Assembly (NCBI GenBank): GCA_039636865.1 | Contig: CP144172.1 | Span: 2,108,001-2,172,000, forward strand | Direction: 5' to 3' | Source of the DNA: Dermatophilaceae bacterium Sec6.4 | GTDB lineage: Bacteria > Actinomycetota > Actinomycetes > Actinomycetales > Dermatophilaceae | Length of the DNA: 64,000 nucleotides | Shown here: one piece after another, positions 28,090 through 36,956 of the stretch | How positions within the stretch are numbered: the stretch's first letter is position 1 | How the letters are laid out: each line of letters starts with the position of its first letter | Position numbers and translations under genes: made by a program | The notes under the pieces: generated by a model | The model's database searches: none | Seen by the model: only the letters and a program-made list of their open reading frames with translations | Told to the model about the DNA's origin: nothing

Positions 28090-30627
28090 ATGTTGCATGT
28101 CACCCTTCGGGGTCTGCAGGGCCACGTGATGCGGTTGCTGCTGACGGCGTTCGCGGTGATGCTCGGGGTATCGGTCGTGGCCGGCACCTTCGTGTTGAGC
28201 GACAGTATTAACAACACCCTGGGTGGCCTGGTTTCCCAGGCGTCCAAGGGGTTGGACGTCCAAGTCCGTAGCGTAGGGAACGCGGCCGTGTCTCCGGTCT
28301 CCGCAGGTGGATCCACCGTCAAGCCCGGCATACCTCTGACCCTCGTCCCGGTTGTCGCGGCCGTGCCTGGGGTCGCGCGCGTGGCGCCGGACCTGCAGGG
28401 CACCGCCCTGCTGGCCGGGAAGGACGGGCTCGCTGTCCGCAACGGCGGCGCGCCATCGCTGGGTTTCGCCTTCACCAAGGACGACCCGGCGTTCGTCCTG
28501 GTCTCCGGCCGCGGACCCACAGGCCCCACTGAGGTCGCGGTCGAGAGCAGCACCCTGGCTCGGGCGCATTTGAAGGTGGGGGACCGCACCCGCGCTGTGA
28601 TCGGTGACCAGGCCAGGTCGGTCATCATCACCGGCGAGGTGGCTTTCGGATCGCTTTTCGGTGCCACGGCCGTTCTCGTCGACGATGCCACCGCCCGACG
28701 GGCCTTCGCGCCCGACGGCACGGTCCCGTCACTGTCGGTCACCGCCGCCCCGGGAGTCAGTCAGGCGACGTTGCGGGCAGCCGTCGCGAAAGCCCTACCC
28801 GCCCAGTTGGAGGCGGTGACCGGTGCGACCGTGCAGGCCGAGACCGAGACCTCGGTGCAGCAGGGATTGTCGTTCTTCACCACGTTCTTGCTGGTGTTCG
28901 CCGGTGTCGCGCTCTTCGTCGGTTCGTTCATCATCGTCAATACCTTCTCCATGCTGGTCGCGCAGCGCGCCCGCGAGCTGGCCCTGCTGCGAGCCGTTGG
29001 AGCGACCAGGGCCCAGGTGATCCGGATGGTGCTGGGTGAAGCGGTCGTCGTTGGCCTGGTGGGTTCGGCGTTCGGCATCCTTTTCGGGCTGCTGATCGCG
29101 GCCGGCGCCAAAGCGGTCATCAGCACCTTCCTCAATACCGATCTCGGATCGGGCCTGCCCGTTCACCCCACCACCATCGTGCTCAGCGTGCTGGTCGGGG
29201 TCGTAGTCACCGTCATCTCTGCGGTGCTGCCCGCACGTCGTGCCTCGCGCGTCGCGCCGGTCGCCGGGATGCGCGGCGATGACGGGTCGAACGCCGGTGG
29301 CCTGGGCAGGCGTGGCCTGATCGGCGTGGCCATGGTGATCTGCGGCGCTCTGGTGCTCGGCGTCGCGGTGACCCGCGCACAAGTGTCGTGGCCGGTAGCG
29401 GCCGTGGGAGCAGTGGCGACTGTGCTCGGCATGTTGGTCGCGGCGCCGCTGGCGACCCGCCCGGTCGTCCGGGTGATCGCCTGGCCATTCGTTGCCCTTC
29501 TCGGAGCTGTGGGGCGGCTCGCCCGCGAGAACGCGCTGCGGGTCCCACGTCGTACGGCAACCACAGCGAGTGCCCTGATGATCGGACTGGCCCTGATCGC
29601 CGGTATCTCGGTGCTGGCGCAGAGCGTCAAAGCCAGTGTGAGCAGTGGAGTCGCCGACGAGCTGACCTCCAACTTCGTGCTCAACAGCGGCAATATCGCC
29701 CCGGTGCCGGCACCCGTGGCTGCCGCTGCCCGCGACTTGCCGTCGGTGCGCTCGGTAGCCGCGGTGAGTTTCGTGGATGTCCGGATCGGGACCTTCCACA
29801 CCAGCGCTTCGGCCACCAGTGCCGCCGACGTCGCGGACAACTTCCGGGTGCCGATGAAGAACGGCGCCCTGGCAGCACTGGGTCGACACACCGTCCTGGT
29901 CGATCAGACCACCGCCACCGCACGCGGCTGGCACGTCGGAGAGCCCCTGTCCGCAACGGTCGGCACCCTCAGGGGCGAACCCCTGGTCGTGGGCGGCATC
30001 TACAAGGACAGTCAGGCGTTCGGCTCGCACCTGATCATCGACCGGTCTCTGTACGACGCCGCACTTCCGGTGAGTCAACGGGCCGATGCCCGACTCTTCG
30101 TGCGGGCCGTACCGGGGGCCGACCTCCCGGCCCTGCGAGTCGCGCTGAGCGATCTCGTGCGTCCCTACCTGATCGTCTCGGTCCAGGACGGCACGGAATT
30201 CGCCAACGCCCAAGGCGCCTCGATCGACCTGCTGATCAACCTGCTCTACGTCCTGCTGCTCTTCAGCATCGTGGTCGCCGTCCTGGGAATCATCAACACC
30301 CTGGCCCTGTCGGTGTTCGAGCGAACCCGAGAGATCGGGCTGCTGCGGGCGATCGGCCTGCGCCGTCAACAGCTGGGCGCGATGATCACCATCGAGGCCG
30401 TGACCACCGCAGTATTCGGCGCCGTGCTCGGCACCGGCCTCGGCCTCGGGCTGGGGGTGGCGCTGCAGCGTGGCCTGGTCTCTCAAGGGCTGACCCAGCT
30501 CGCGATCCCCTGGCCGCTCATCCTCGCCATGCTGCTGGCTGCTGGCGTGGTCGGAGTCCTCGCCGCAGGCCTACCGGCCCTGCGCGCTGTCCGCCTGAAC
30601 ATCCTGCAGGCAATCGTCACCTCCTGA
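28090..30627 (+). CDS. FtsX-family ABC exporter permease
   Basis: 845-residue permease with two FtsX modules. An N-terminal membrane helix (LLTAFAVMLGVSVVAGTFVL) is followed by a large extracytoplasmic domain, a three-helix FtsX core at about 265-390, a central hydrophobic region (about 410-480), a second extracytoplasmic domain and a C-terminal FtsX core at about 715-840. RARELALLRAVGATRAQVIRMV and RTREIGLLRAIGLRRQQL are the paired coupling-helix motifs. Such exporters handle lipoproteins, peptides or drugs. It starts two bases after the ATPase stop, so both need each other; if the amber codon is real the exporter may be compromised. Confidence 0.93.
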   Translation: MLHVTLRGLQGHVMRLLLTAFAVMLGVSVVAGTFVLSDSINNTLGGLVSQASKGLDVQVRSVGNAAVSPVSAGGSTVKPGIPLTLVPVVAAVPGVARVAPDLQGTALLAGKDGLAVRNGGAPSLGFAFTKDDPAFVLVSGRGPTGPTEVAVESSTLARAHLKVGDRTRAVIGDQARSVIITGEVAFGSLFGATAVLVDDATARRAFAPDGTVPSLSVTAAPGVSQATLRAAVAKALPAQLEAVTGATVQAETETSVQQGLSFFTTFLLVFAGVALFVGSFIIVNTFSMLVAQRARELALLRAVGATRAQVIRMVLGEAVVVGLVGSAFGILFGLLIAAGAKAVISTFLNTDLGSGLPVHPTTIVLSVLVGVVVTVISAVLPARRASRVAPVAGMRGDDGSNAGGLGRRGLIGVAMVICGALVLGVAVTRAQVSWPVAAVGAVATVLGMLVAAPLATRPVVRVIAWPFVALLGAVGRLARENALRVPRRTATTASALMIGLALIAGISVLAQSVKASVSSGVADELTSNFVLNSGNIAPVPAPVAAAARDLPSVRSVAAVSFVDVRIGTFHTSASATSAADVADNFRVPMKNGALAALGRHTVLVDQTTATARGWHVGEPLSATVGTLRGEPLVVGGIYKDSQAFGSHLIIDRSLYDAALPVSQRADARLFVRAVPGADLPALRVALSDLVRPYLIVSVQDGTEFANAQGASIDLLINLLYVLLLFSIVVAVLGIINTLALSVFERTREIGLLRAIGLRRQQLGAMITIEAVTTAVFGAVLGTGLGLGLGVALQRGLVSQGLTQLAIPWPLILAMLLAAGVVGVLAAGLPALRAVRLNILQAIVTS

Positions 30628-30650
30628 GGATCCACACCAAAAGGGACGTC

Positions 30651-30800
30651 TTGAACCGAAAGGCAGTGCCGCGGAGGGCGACAGGGGCGACGACCGCGCT
30701 ACTGGCGTTGGAGTCGATCACGTCGGTGACCGCACTGTTTGGCGGGTTCCTGCTGGTAGCGGCGCCCGACGGCAGGTTGCTGGCCTCTGGTCCGGCATGG
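30651..30800 (+). pseudogene. 5' fragment of a membrane protein gene
   Basis: From TTG 30651 (AAGGGA upstream) the frame reads LNRKAVPRRATGATTALLAL and then ESITSVTALFGGFLLVAAPDGRLL. This is a clear start of a small integral membrane protein, with one helix and a conserved-looking AAPDG turn. After about 45 residues the sequence loses hydrophobic character and runs without a stop into the next gene in the wrong frame. I read it as a 3'-truncated gene; the family is not identified. Confidence 0.45.
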
Positions 30801-30900
30801 CTGTCCTGGTCCTGGCTTCGCTACCCCCGCAACCCCAGCAGTTCGATCTCAATCATCCTGTCCGCCTCACCTATCCTGCGAACCGAGAGAGCTGATTCCT

Positions 30901-32091
30901 ATGACCACCACACTGCGCTGGGTGCTCGTTGTCGTGCTCACGGGGCACGGTCTGATTCACCTGCTGGGCGCCGCAAAAGGATTCGGGGTGGCCGATGTTC
31001 CCCAGCTCACCAAGCCGATCGGAGTCGTCGAAGGCGGGCTCTGGCTGCTCGCTGCCATCTGCGTGCTCACCGCCGCGGCATTCCTCGCCGCCGGCGCGCC
31101 CACCTGGTGGTGGGCCGGTGCGCTCGGTGCAGCGGTCATCTCACAGATCGCCATTGCCACCTCCTGGCACGACGCGCGGGCCGGGACCATCGTGAACCTC
31201 ATCCTGGTCCTCGCCGCCAGCTACGGCTTCGCCGCTGAGGGACCGACGAGTTTCCACGCTCAATACCGCCAGCATGTCGCGCAGGAGCGGGCCGATGTCG
31301 ACCCCTCCCCAACAGTGCTGGCCGAATCGGATCTCGTAGGCCTACCAGCCCCGTTGGCGGCCTACATCCGAGGTTCCGGCGCAATCGGGCGACCCCGGGT
31401 GGTCAGCTTCCACGCCGACTTCCACGGACGTATCCGCAGTGGCCCGCACGCAGCATGGATGCCGTTCACCGGTCAACAGGTCAACACCTACGGACCACGA
31501 CCACAGCGGATCTTCCTGATGGACGCCACCAAATCTGGGTTCCCCGTCACCGTCCTGCACGTCTTTGCTGACACCACGGCCACCATGCGGGTGAAGCTGC
31601 TTTCGGTGTTCACCATGGTCAACGCATCCGGCCCCGAGATGAACCGAGGGGAGACCATCACCGTGTTCAACGACCTGGTCGTCATGGCCCCTGGCGCGAT
31701 CGCCGACGCTCCTGCCAAGTGGAGCGCCATTGACGCTTTGCACCTCCGTGGGGAATTCACCGACGGCAACCAGACCGTCTCCGCCGTCCTGACCTTCGAC
31801 GCACAGCACGATCTGGTCGATTTCGTCTCCGACGACCGAGCGGCAGCATCCGCCGACGGGAAAACATTCACTCCACAGCGCTGGTCGACCCCGCTCGCAG
31901 GCCACCGTGACACCGGCGGACGCCGGGTCCTGACCTCCGGCGAAGGGGTATGGCACGCCGCAGGAATGGACGGCACGTTTACCTACCTGGAGTACCACCT
32001 CGACGCCATCACCTACAACCCGCGCAACGGTGCGACAAAGGCCGCCGCACCCCGGTCCACACCCGCAGTCATCAACCGCGCCCGCCGCTAA
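30901..32091 (+). CDS. DUF6544-type protein with membrane N-terminus
   Basis: 396 residues. The first 120 form about four hydrophobic segments (WVLVVVLTGHGLIHLLGAAK, LWLLAAICVLTAAAFLAAG and others). Residues about 140-370 match the DUF6544 pattern: YIRGSGAIGRPRVVSFHADF, AAWMPFTGQQ, RIFLMDATKSGFPVTVLHVF, MNRGETITVFNDLVVMAPGA. The family has no established function. It lies behind the exporter on the same strand, 273 bases away, with the truncated gene between. Confidence 0.75.
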   Translation: MTTTLRWVLVVVLTGHGLIHLLGAAKGFGVADVPQLTKPIGVVEGGLWLLAAICVLTAAAFLAAGAPTWWWAGALGAAVISQIAIATSWHDARAGTIVNLILVLAASYGFAAEGPTSFHAQYRQHVAQERADVDPSPTVLAESDLVGLPAPLAAYIRGSGAIGRPRVVSFHADFHGRIRSGPHAAWMPFTGQQVNTYGPRPQRIFLMDATKSGFPVTVLHVFADTTATMRVKLLSVFTMVNASGPEMNRGETITVFNDLVVMAPGAIADAPAKWSAIDALHLRGEFTDGNQTVSAVLTFDAQHDLVDFVSDDRAAASADGKTFTPQRWSTPLAGHRDTGGRRVLTSGEGVWHAAGMDGTFTYLEYHLDAITYNPRNGATKAAAPRSTPAVINRARR

Positions 32092-32570
32092 TTAACCGCC
32101 GTCCACGCGGGGACGACAGCCCCGGGCGCGGCGTCCCTCTCCGCGACAGCGAATCGTCGCCCAGCACGGTCGATGCAGCAGGACGCACCCTGCCTGCCTC
32201 CCCAGCGGGGCAGGCCACCTCGGGTCCGGTCAGGGCATTGGGCAGGACCAGGGGAGGAAGCGGGCCCTGCTGACAACGTGGGTAGGGCCCGCGTGGGCCC
32301 TGCCGGAACCCCAGCTGCGCTCGGCCAGGGGTGTCCCACGGTTATCTGTTCGACGGATAGCTCAATCGCCCTGGCCGCGGTTTGCCCATGCCGTTGCTCG
32401 GACGCACCTTCGGAACGCTGTGGGAGTTTCCGCATGCGCGATGCTCCGAATTTGCGATAGTCCCAGGGCTCGGCCCAGGTATCGATTTCCGGCAGGTCGT
32501 GGGACGTGGTCGGGACTGTGAGCGTCATCCTCAGGTCGTGCTGTCCGGCAACTGGATTCGAGAGTCCCGG
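32092..32570. other. Region between convergent genes with a GC-rich palindrome and a possible gene fragment
   Basis: About 480 bases. At 32284-32301 AGGGCCCGCGTGGGCCCT is a near-perfect inverted repeat that may terminate one or both genes. On the minus strand from ATG 32528 the frame begins MTLTVPTTSHDLPEIDTW and AEPWDYRKFGASRM, which looks like real coding sequence. It soon degenerates into a Gly/Ala/Pro/Arg-rich shadow. Family not recognised. Confidence 0.35.
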
Positions 32571-32885
32571 TCAGCTGGATTGGTCTGATTCCGGCTGATG
32601 ATGGACCTCGATTTCCCAGTCGCTGGCCAAGGCGGCGATTGCTGCAACTGCTGTCAGAGCAGGTGCTGCGATGGCGGCGACGATCCCGGCGGTGACTGGG
32701 ATCTCGATCACGGTGTGGCCCTGGTCGTTTTTGACCGTGATGCGTCGAACGTTGCCCTCGTGCAGGAGGTCTTTGACCTTCGCGGTCATCGCCTCGCCGC
32801 GCAACTTGGTCTTCGGAGTGAATGGTCCGTTAGCCCGGTCTGGAGAGTTGGGACCTTCGTGGCTCGTTGTGTCGTCGTTGTTCAT
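32571..32885 (-). CDS. DUF4342 domain protein
   Basis: 104-residue protein starting MNNDDTTSHEG (ATG 32885, GAAAGG five bases before). After a 30-residue polar N-terminus, KVKDLLHEGNVRRITVKNDQ and HTVIEIPVTAGIVAAIAAP match DUF4342, in which a helix and beta hairpin precede a hydrophobic Ala-rich stretch (residues 68-90) that may lie in the membrane. Function unknown; small proteins of this family appear in envelope- or stress-related contexts. Confidence 0.82.
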   Translation of the reverse strand: MNNDDTTSHEGPNSPDRANGPFTPKTKLRGEAMTAKVKDLLHEGNVRRITVKNDQGHTVIEIPVTAGIVAAIAAPALTAVAAIAALASDWEIEVHHQPESDQSS

Positions 32886-33094
32886 GGCTGCCTTTCGTCC
32901 TTCAAGTTGTCGTGCGCGTGGTGTGTCTAGCGATGAGTTCTGCACCGGATACGACTGGATTCCGGCCGTAGGTTTTGCCGTCGGGGTGGAGTTTCGCGAA
33001 TTGTCAGCGCCGCATGAGAGTGCACGGCAGCGTTGGGGTGCGAGCAGAGGTGCCACAAGGAATCCAGGGTTGGAACCCTAGGGCTGGTGTTAGG

Positions 33095-33340
33095 GAGTGA
33101 TGTGGCGGTGTTGCTCGCGACGGTGACATGGACCTGGTTGGTAGTGATTCCACCGCACCTCTCCTTTGGGGTCCACGGTGTGTTGTGGACGGTCGCGCGC
33201 ACGGAGTCTGGGAGTTTCGCGACCCATTTGATGGCTTCTTCGACGGTTACCCCGATTCTGGCGTCGTCTCGATCTCCCGGACCCGACCAGCTCTTCCTGG
33301 ACGGACTCTCGGATTTGGTAGTCGCCCTTGATGATGGTGC
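33095..33340 (-). pseudogene. Decayed BON-domain gene
   Basis: Minus-strand pieces in shifting frames match the intact triple-BON protein at 2544: GDYQIRESVQEELV against SDLQIQESVREELA, then RDDARIGVTV against VDDAGIGVAV, then LPDSVRATVHN against PPNSVRATVQN, PKGEVRWNHYQ against LKGVVRWNYQ, and NQVHVTVASNTAT against NRVHVTVSGNTAT. Whole BON repeats are missing between pieces, so deletions plus frameshifts destroyed it. Sequencing error cannot explain this. Confidence 0.7.
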
Positions 33341-33596
33341 TGGGGATGGTGCTGGCTTTCGTTGGCGCTTTCGCGCGGTGGACAATGTGCCGTAGTGGTC
33401 AGTGGGTGAGACATTCGAAGTGGGATGCGGCACACGGGGATGCGTGAAGGATCGGTGACCTTCCTCCCGCGAGCGCCGTTGGGTACGCAAGGAAGACCTG
33501 AGGCGTCGAAACTCGAATGTGACGCTGCTGGCCTGGTGCAAAGCTGGAGCTCTTCCAGGTCGGCGGCGGACGGCTTCCGTGGCGAGCGCGCGATGT

Positions 33597-34034
33597 TCAT
33601 AGACAGCGGAGCTGGTTATCGATGTGCTGGTGATCGGCGAGGTAGGTGACGGCGACCTCGACCGCAAGTAGGTCACCGGCAGATGAGGCTACCCCGGTGA
33701 GGGTGATGACGTCGACGTCGATCTGCACGCTGATAGTGGGCAGGGGTAATCGAAAGATGTGCTCAATGGCCAGGTGAGCGGTTGCCGTGGCGAGACTGAT
33801 GACAGGGGTAGTTGCCGGACCAACTGGGCAGAGCGCACCACGAGCGGCATTGACATCATCTGCAACAAGGCGAACATCGCATAAGAAGTTCACCGCAGCC
33901 TGGACACTGAGCCCGGTTTGGGGGGTTGCGCTCGCCCGGATGGGGTAGGTTCTGTGGCCGTCCTGAGTGGTGACCATGGTCGGTGGCGCGTGCCGATCTG
34001 AGCCGGCCCAACGGGCCGGTGTATTGATCCTCAT
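33597..34034 (-). CDS. Hypothetical protein with BON-like C-terminal region
   Basis: 145-residue frame. The C-terminal part ISVQIDVDVITLTGVASSAG followed by DLLAVEVAVTYLADHQHI resembles a BON strand-turn-strand-helix. The middle has DVRLVADDVNAARGALCPV. The ATG at 34034 overlaps the stop of the upstream frame (ATGA), typical of coupled genes. Composition is weaker than for neighbouring genes and conserved glycines are missing, so it may be decaying. It could form a stress-related group with the USP at 34904. Confidence 0.4.
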   Translation of the reverse strand: MRINTPARWAGSDRHAPPTMVTTQDGHRTYPIRASATPQTGLSVQAAVNFLCDVRLVADDVNAARGALCPVGPATTPVISLATATAHLAIEHIFRLPLPTISVQIDVDVITLTGVASSAGDLLAVEVAVTYLADHQHIDNQLRCL

Positions 34035-34342
34035 CGGGCGCGCTCCAGTTCCACCAGCCGGCGGCGAGTTGCTCGATGGACGGAGCTCACCACACTGTCC
34101 GCGACCCGAGAGCGAGGCCGCCCGTTGGGATCACCGATGGTGAAATGTCCGCGTTGTAGCGGGAATGTAATGGCAGCCAGGGCGCGCCCTCGGTCATCGA
34201 TGCCGCGGGTCCGCACGCGGATGCGGTCTTTGTGGGCGCAATTGTTGACCGCATGCACCAGCGGGCTGAGCATGCTGGAATCGTTGGATTCAAGGACGAC
34301 CAGTGTAGTGGCGAGCCCGTTGCGATGCCAGGTAAACCACAC
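34031..34342 (-). CDS. Hypothetical protein coupled to the BON-like gene
   Basis: About 103 residues from a GTG at 34342: VWFTWHRNGLATTLVVLESN, then SPLVHAVNNCAHKDRIRVRT and a charged C-terminus RATRRRLVELERAR. The frame remains open upstream to 34552, but that part looks non-coding. No family is recognised. Four-base overlap with the next gene is the main support that it is, or was, translated. Confidence 0.35.
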   Translation of the reverse strand: MWFTWHRNGLATTLVVLESNDSSMLSPLVHAVNNCAHKDRIRVRTRGIDDRGRALAAITFPLQRGHFTIGDPNGRPRSRVADSVVSSVHRATRRRLVELERAR

Positions 34343-34797
34343 GTCTCCCAGCGCGGGAGACAGTAGACCGCAGGGCCCGGCGCAGCAGTGACCTAGACCG
34401 CACAGCACCACGGCGAGGCAGGGAGAGCGATTCGGTTGTGCCGAGCCGAGCGGGCGTGAATGGGCGCACATGAAGGTAGTCCCGACTTTTCGGTGACCCC
34501 GTACGTTCCGGCTGCGAGCTGAACATGCTCTGAAGCGCGCAGCAGACGGCAACGCTTCTTCCGGTGGGCTGACCTCTCAGCGTTGCCTACGCTAGCAGTT
34601 GGGGCAGCAGTCCGCTCCCTGGGCGTGAACACGTCGGTCTGCGGGCCTTCGACGTGGCTGCGAACAGGATCAGCTCGTCTTGGGGGGTGGGGGATGAGCA
34701 GAACCTGTAGCGTGGGCACGCTGAGAGAATCAGCCAGTCGAAAGGGATTCAGCCGTCCGCTGCTGGATTCGTGAGCCTTTGCTCGGTGTCGACGCCC
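34343..34797. other. Gene-free region upstream of the third USP
   Basis: No convincing gene. It holds the far side of the USP promoter. Confidence 0.4.
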
Positions 34798-34828
34798 CGG
34801 TGACTACCCGCTCGATCGGGATCATCAT
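34798..34828 (+). promoter_or_regulatory. Shared USP upstream element
   Basis: Contains CGGTGACTACCCG then CTCGATCGGGATCATCAT. One mismatch over 31 bases separates it from the copy at 13429-13459 in reverse orientation, and it also ends 76 bases from its USP start codon. GTCGAC a few bases further out is conserved too. Confidence 0.7.
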
Positions 34829-34903
34829 GAATGTGTTTTTTGTTTCTCTGTGTGAATCGTGCCGTAGTGGTGCGATCACCTCGACCTCATCGGCAGCGCG
34901 CTG

Positions 34904-35413
34904 ATGGGCGCCGCGCCCGGGACTGGCTCAGGTCGGGGGGTTGTGGTGGTGGGTGTCGATGGTTCGGATGCTAGTAAGCAGGCGCTGGTGTGGGCCCAGT
35001 TCTTTGCCCACGCGACCGGCGACACCCTCGAGGTGGTCGCGGCGTGGGTGCCGTTGACTTCCTACGGGGTGATGGGCGCCGGGGTAGCAGTTGTCCCACC
35101 GGCCTGGGATCCCCGCGCCGATACCGCCAAAGCCTTGACCGCGACCATCAGCGAGGTTTTTGGACAGCACCCACCTGTCGGTTTGCGCCAGTCTGTGCGG
35201 GAGGGTCATGCGGCGCAGGTGTTGATCGAGGCCAGCCGGGGCGCTCAACTGCTCGTGGTCGGCAGCCGGGGCCATGGTGGCTTTGCTGGGCTTCTGCTGG
35301 GATCGGTCAGTTCAGCGTGTTCCGAGCACGCAGAGTGCCCGGTTGTGGTCGTACGCGGTGACACCCCGCCACCGGGCGTACCTGAGGAAGACCGGGCCAG
35401 CCGGGATAAGTAG
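34904..35413 (+). CDS. Universal stress protein (third of three)
   Basis: 169-residue UspA-fold protein: VVVVGVDGSDASKQALVWAQ at the N-terminus, YGVMGAGVAVVPPAWDP in the middle, the ATP-binding signature GSRGHGGFAGLLLGSVSS, then CPVVVVRGDTPPPG. It is a close paralogue of the USP at 12835, 21 kb away, and shares its promoter element at the same distance. It probably belongs to the same regulon as the survival island despite the separation. Confidence 0.94.
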   Translation: MGAAPGTGSGRGVVVVGVDGSDASKQALVWAQFFAHATGDTLEVVAAWVPLTSYGVMGAGVAVVPPAWDPRADTAKALTATISEVFGQHPPVGLRQSVREGHAAQVLIEASRGAQLLVVGSRGHGGFAGLLLGSVSSACSEHAECPVVVVRGDTPPPGVPEEDRASRDK

Positions 35414-35545
35414 CGGCCTGGCACAACATGCCAGATGGGCGGGACCACCTCGAGGGTCGCGGCGTCGGGCTCAGGGCCTCCGCAGAGCACTACCCCGCAG
35501 AAGCGCGGCGCCGACCTGCATTGGGATCGCGATCCGCACGAATTG

Positions 35546-36769
35546 CTAGCGGACGTCGCCACTCCCGACCTGATCCACGGGAGTACCGACCGTGCCTGCA
35601 AGAGCCGGAGGAACCGGAGGGCTTCCCAGGTCTGCAAGGTTGAGCCCGGCCTCAGGAAGTCGGACGACAGGTTCGATGATCCCCTCGAATCCGCTCGTCT
35701 GGCTCGCGAACGCCGTGAGGTTGGCCGGCGCGTACCCACCCTCCTGGTAGTGGCTGACCGCGGAGGACGCCACTCGCACGGACAGGGCGTGTTTGTCGGT
35801 CAGCAGACGCAGCCGGTGGCTGAACTCGCTCTCCTGCTCATGCCAGGGGAGATGCTCTTTCACCCCAAGAATCGCGTTGTCGACCTTGTATATCAGGCTG
35901 AGGGGGTTGTGACAGATGGGGTCGGACCCGCTGTTGACATAAAATCCCAACAACTCCGTGTCGAAGACCAGGCCCGCGGCGTGGGCCTCGCGCGCCATCC
36001 ACAGCAGCGACGTGTCGGACAGGCCGGTCTGGGCATAGCCCCCTCCGACATCGGAGTGTGCCCCCTCGAACCACACCTGCTTGACCCGCGGGTCCTCTGT
36101 TGCGTCGTCCGAAGGATCGCTGGGGGCCTCCCAGAAGGTGGGCGCGAACTTCAACCTGGTCTCGTCGATCGCCAGCGCCTGTCGAGCACACAGCACCTGG
36201 TCGCTCAGTTGGACGTCGTGGAAGCGTGGTGTGTCGCGCTCGAAGCCGGGCACCCCCAGGGCGCCTACGGTGTCGAAGACGCCGAGGAAGGTCACTTGTG
36301 TAGCGTGGCAGTGGTCGTGCTTGAACTCATCCACACTCTCCCCGAAGGCGCCCTCGGGCATCTTGGTCCGTGTGTAGAGGTGAACGGCCTCGGGCAGTCT
36401 TTCCTGAACCAGCGCCATCTTGGTGAGCAGCCCCACGCGTGCGAGCATCCCGGCCACCGAACGTGCGGTGTATGAGCCCCGACTGAAGCCGATAATGAAG
36501 ATCTCGTCGCCGGGTTCGTAGTTTTGTGCCAAGAACCGGTAGCAGGCAATTACATTGTGTAACAGCCCGAATCCAAAGGCCCCACCCAACACCCGGTCAG
36601 CGCCGTAACTGCCGGCACCGACCCCGCTGATGTAATACACCAGCTGGTGGACGCCTCCGGTCGCCAACGGGTCAGTCTGTACCGTGCGGGCAATCTTCTC
36701 GACGTTGGTGACGTTCTCATTGTCCGGCTTGTTCCACGTTCCGTCGCAGCAGACGACCAACCTTTTCAT
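35546..36769 (-). CDS. DUF2235 alpha/beta-hydrolase-like protein
   Basis: 407 residues. MKRLVVCCDGTWNKPDNE opens the DUF2235 domain (Asp-Gly-Thr-Trp), and FIIGFSRGSYTARSVAGML at about 110-130 is its G-x-S-x-G nucleophile elbow. GVFDTVGALGVPG and FEGAHSDVGGGY are further family motifs, the latter holding the Asp/His region. The family includes phospholipase-like effectors of type VI secretion, but standalone actinobacterial members have no known role and no secretion genes are nearby. The start at ATG 36769 begins the domain directly, but its ribosome-binding site is weak. Confidence 0.9.
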   Translation of the reverse strand: MKRLVVCCDGTWNKPDNENVTNVEKIARTVQTDPLATGGVHQLVYYISGVGAGSYGADRVLGGAFGFGLLHNVIACYRFLAQNYEPGDEIFIIGFSRGSYTARSVAGMLARVGLLTKMALVQERLPEAVHLYTRTKMPEGAFGESVDEFKHDHCHATQVTFLGVFDTVGALGVPGFERDTPRFHDVQLSDQVLCARQALAIDETRLKFAPTFWEAPSDPSDDATEDPRVKQVWFEGAHSDVGGGYAQTGLSDTSLLWMAREAHAAGLVFDTELLGFYVNSGSDPICHNPLSLIYKVDNAILGVKEHLPWHEQESEFSHRLRLLTDKHALSVRVASSAVSHYQEGGYAPANLTAFASQTSGFEGIIEPVVRLPEAGLNLADLGSPPVPPALAGTVGTPVDQVGSGDVR

Positions 36770-36956
36770 ATTGTCATCGTGGCACCGCTGGTGCCGTTGC
36801 GCATCGGTTCGCAACGAAACTTTGAGCTGATCTCTGACCCGGACGATGTGGTCCACGATGAGCCGACCGGACGAGAGAAACAACCGACGTCGCTACAACA
36901 GGCGATGATGGCGGCTGGGCCCACACCCTTCATCCACCCGACGATCTGGAGACGAC

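Noticed and set aside
28795..30486. 563-codon minus-strand frame opposite the FtsX permease
   Set aside because: Low-complexity His/Gln/Asp/Arg translation; shadow of a GC-rich gene.
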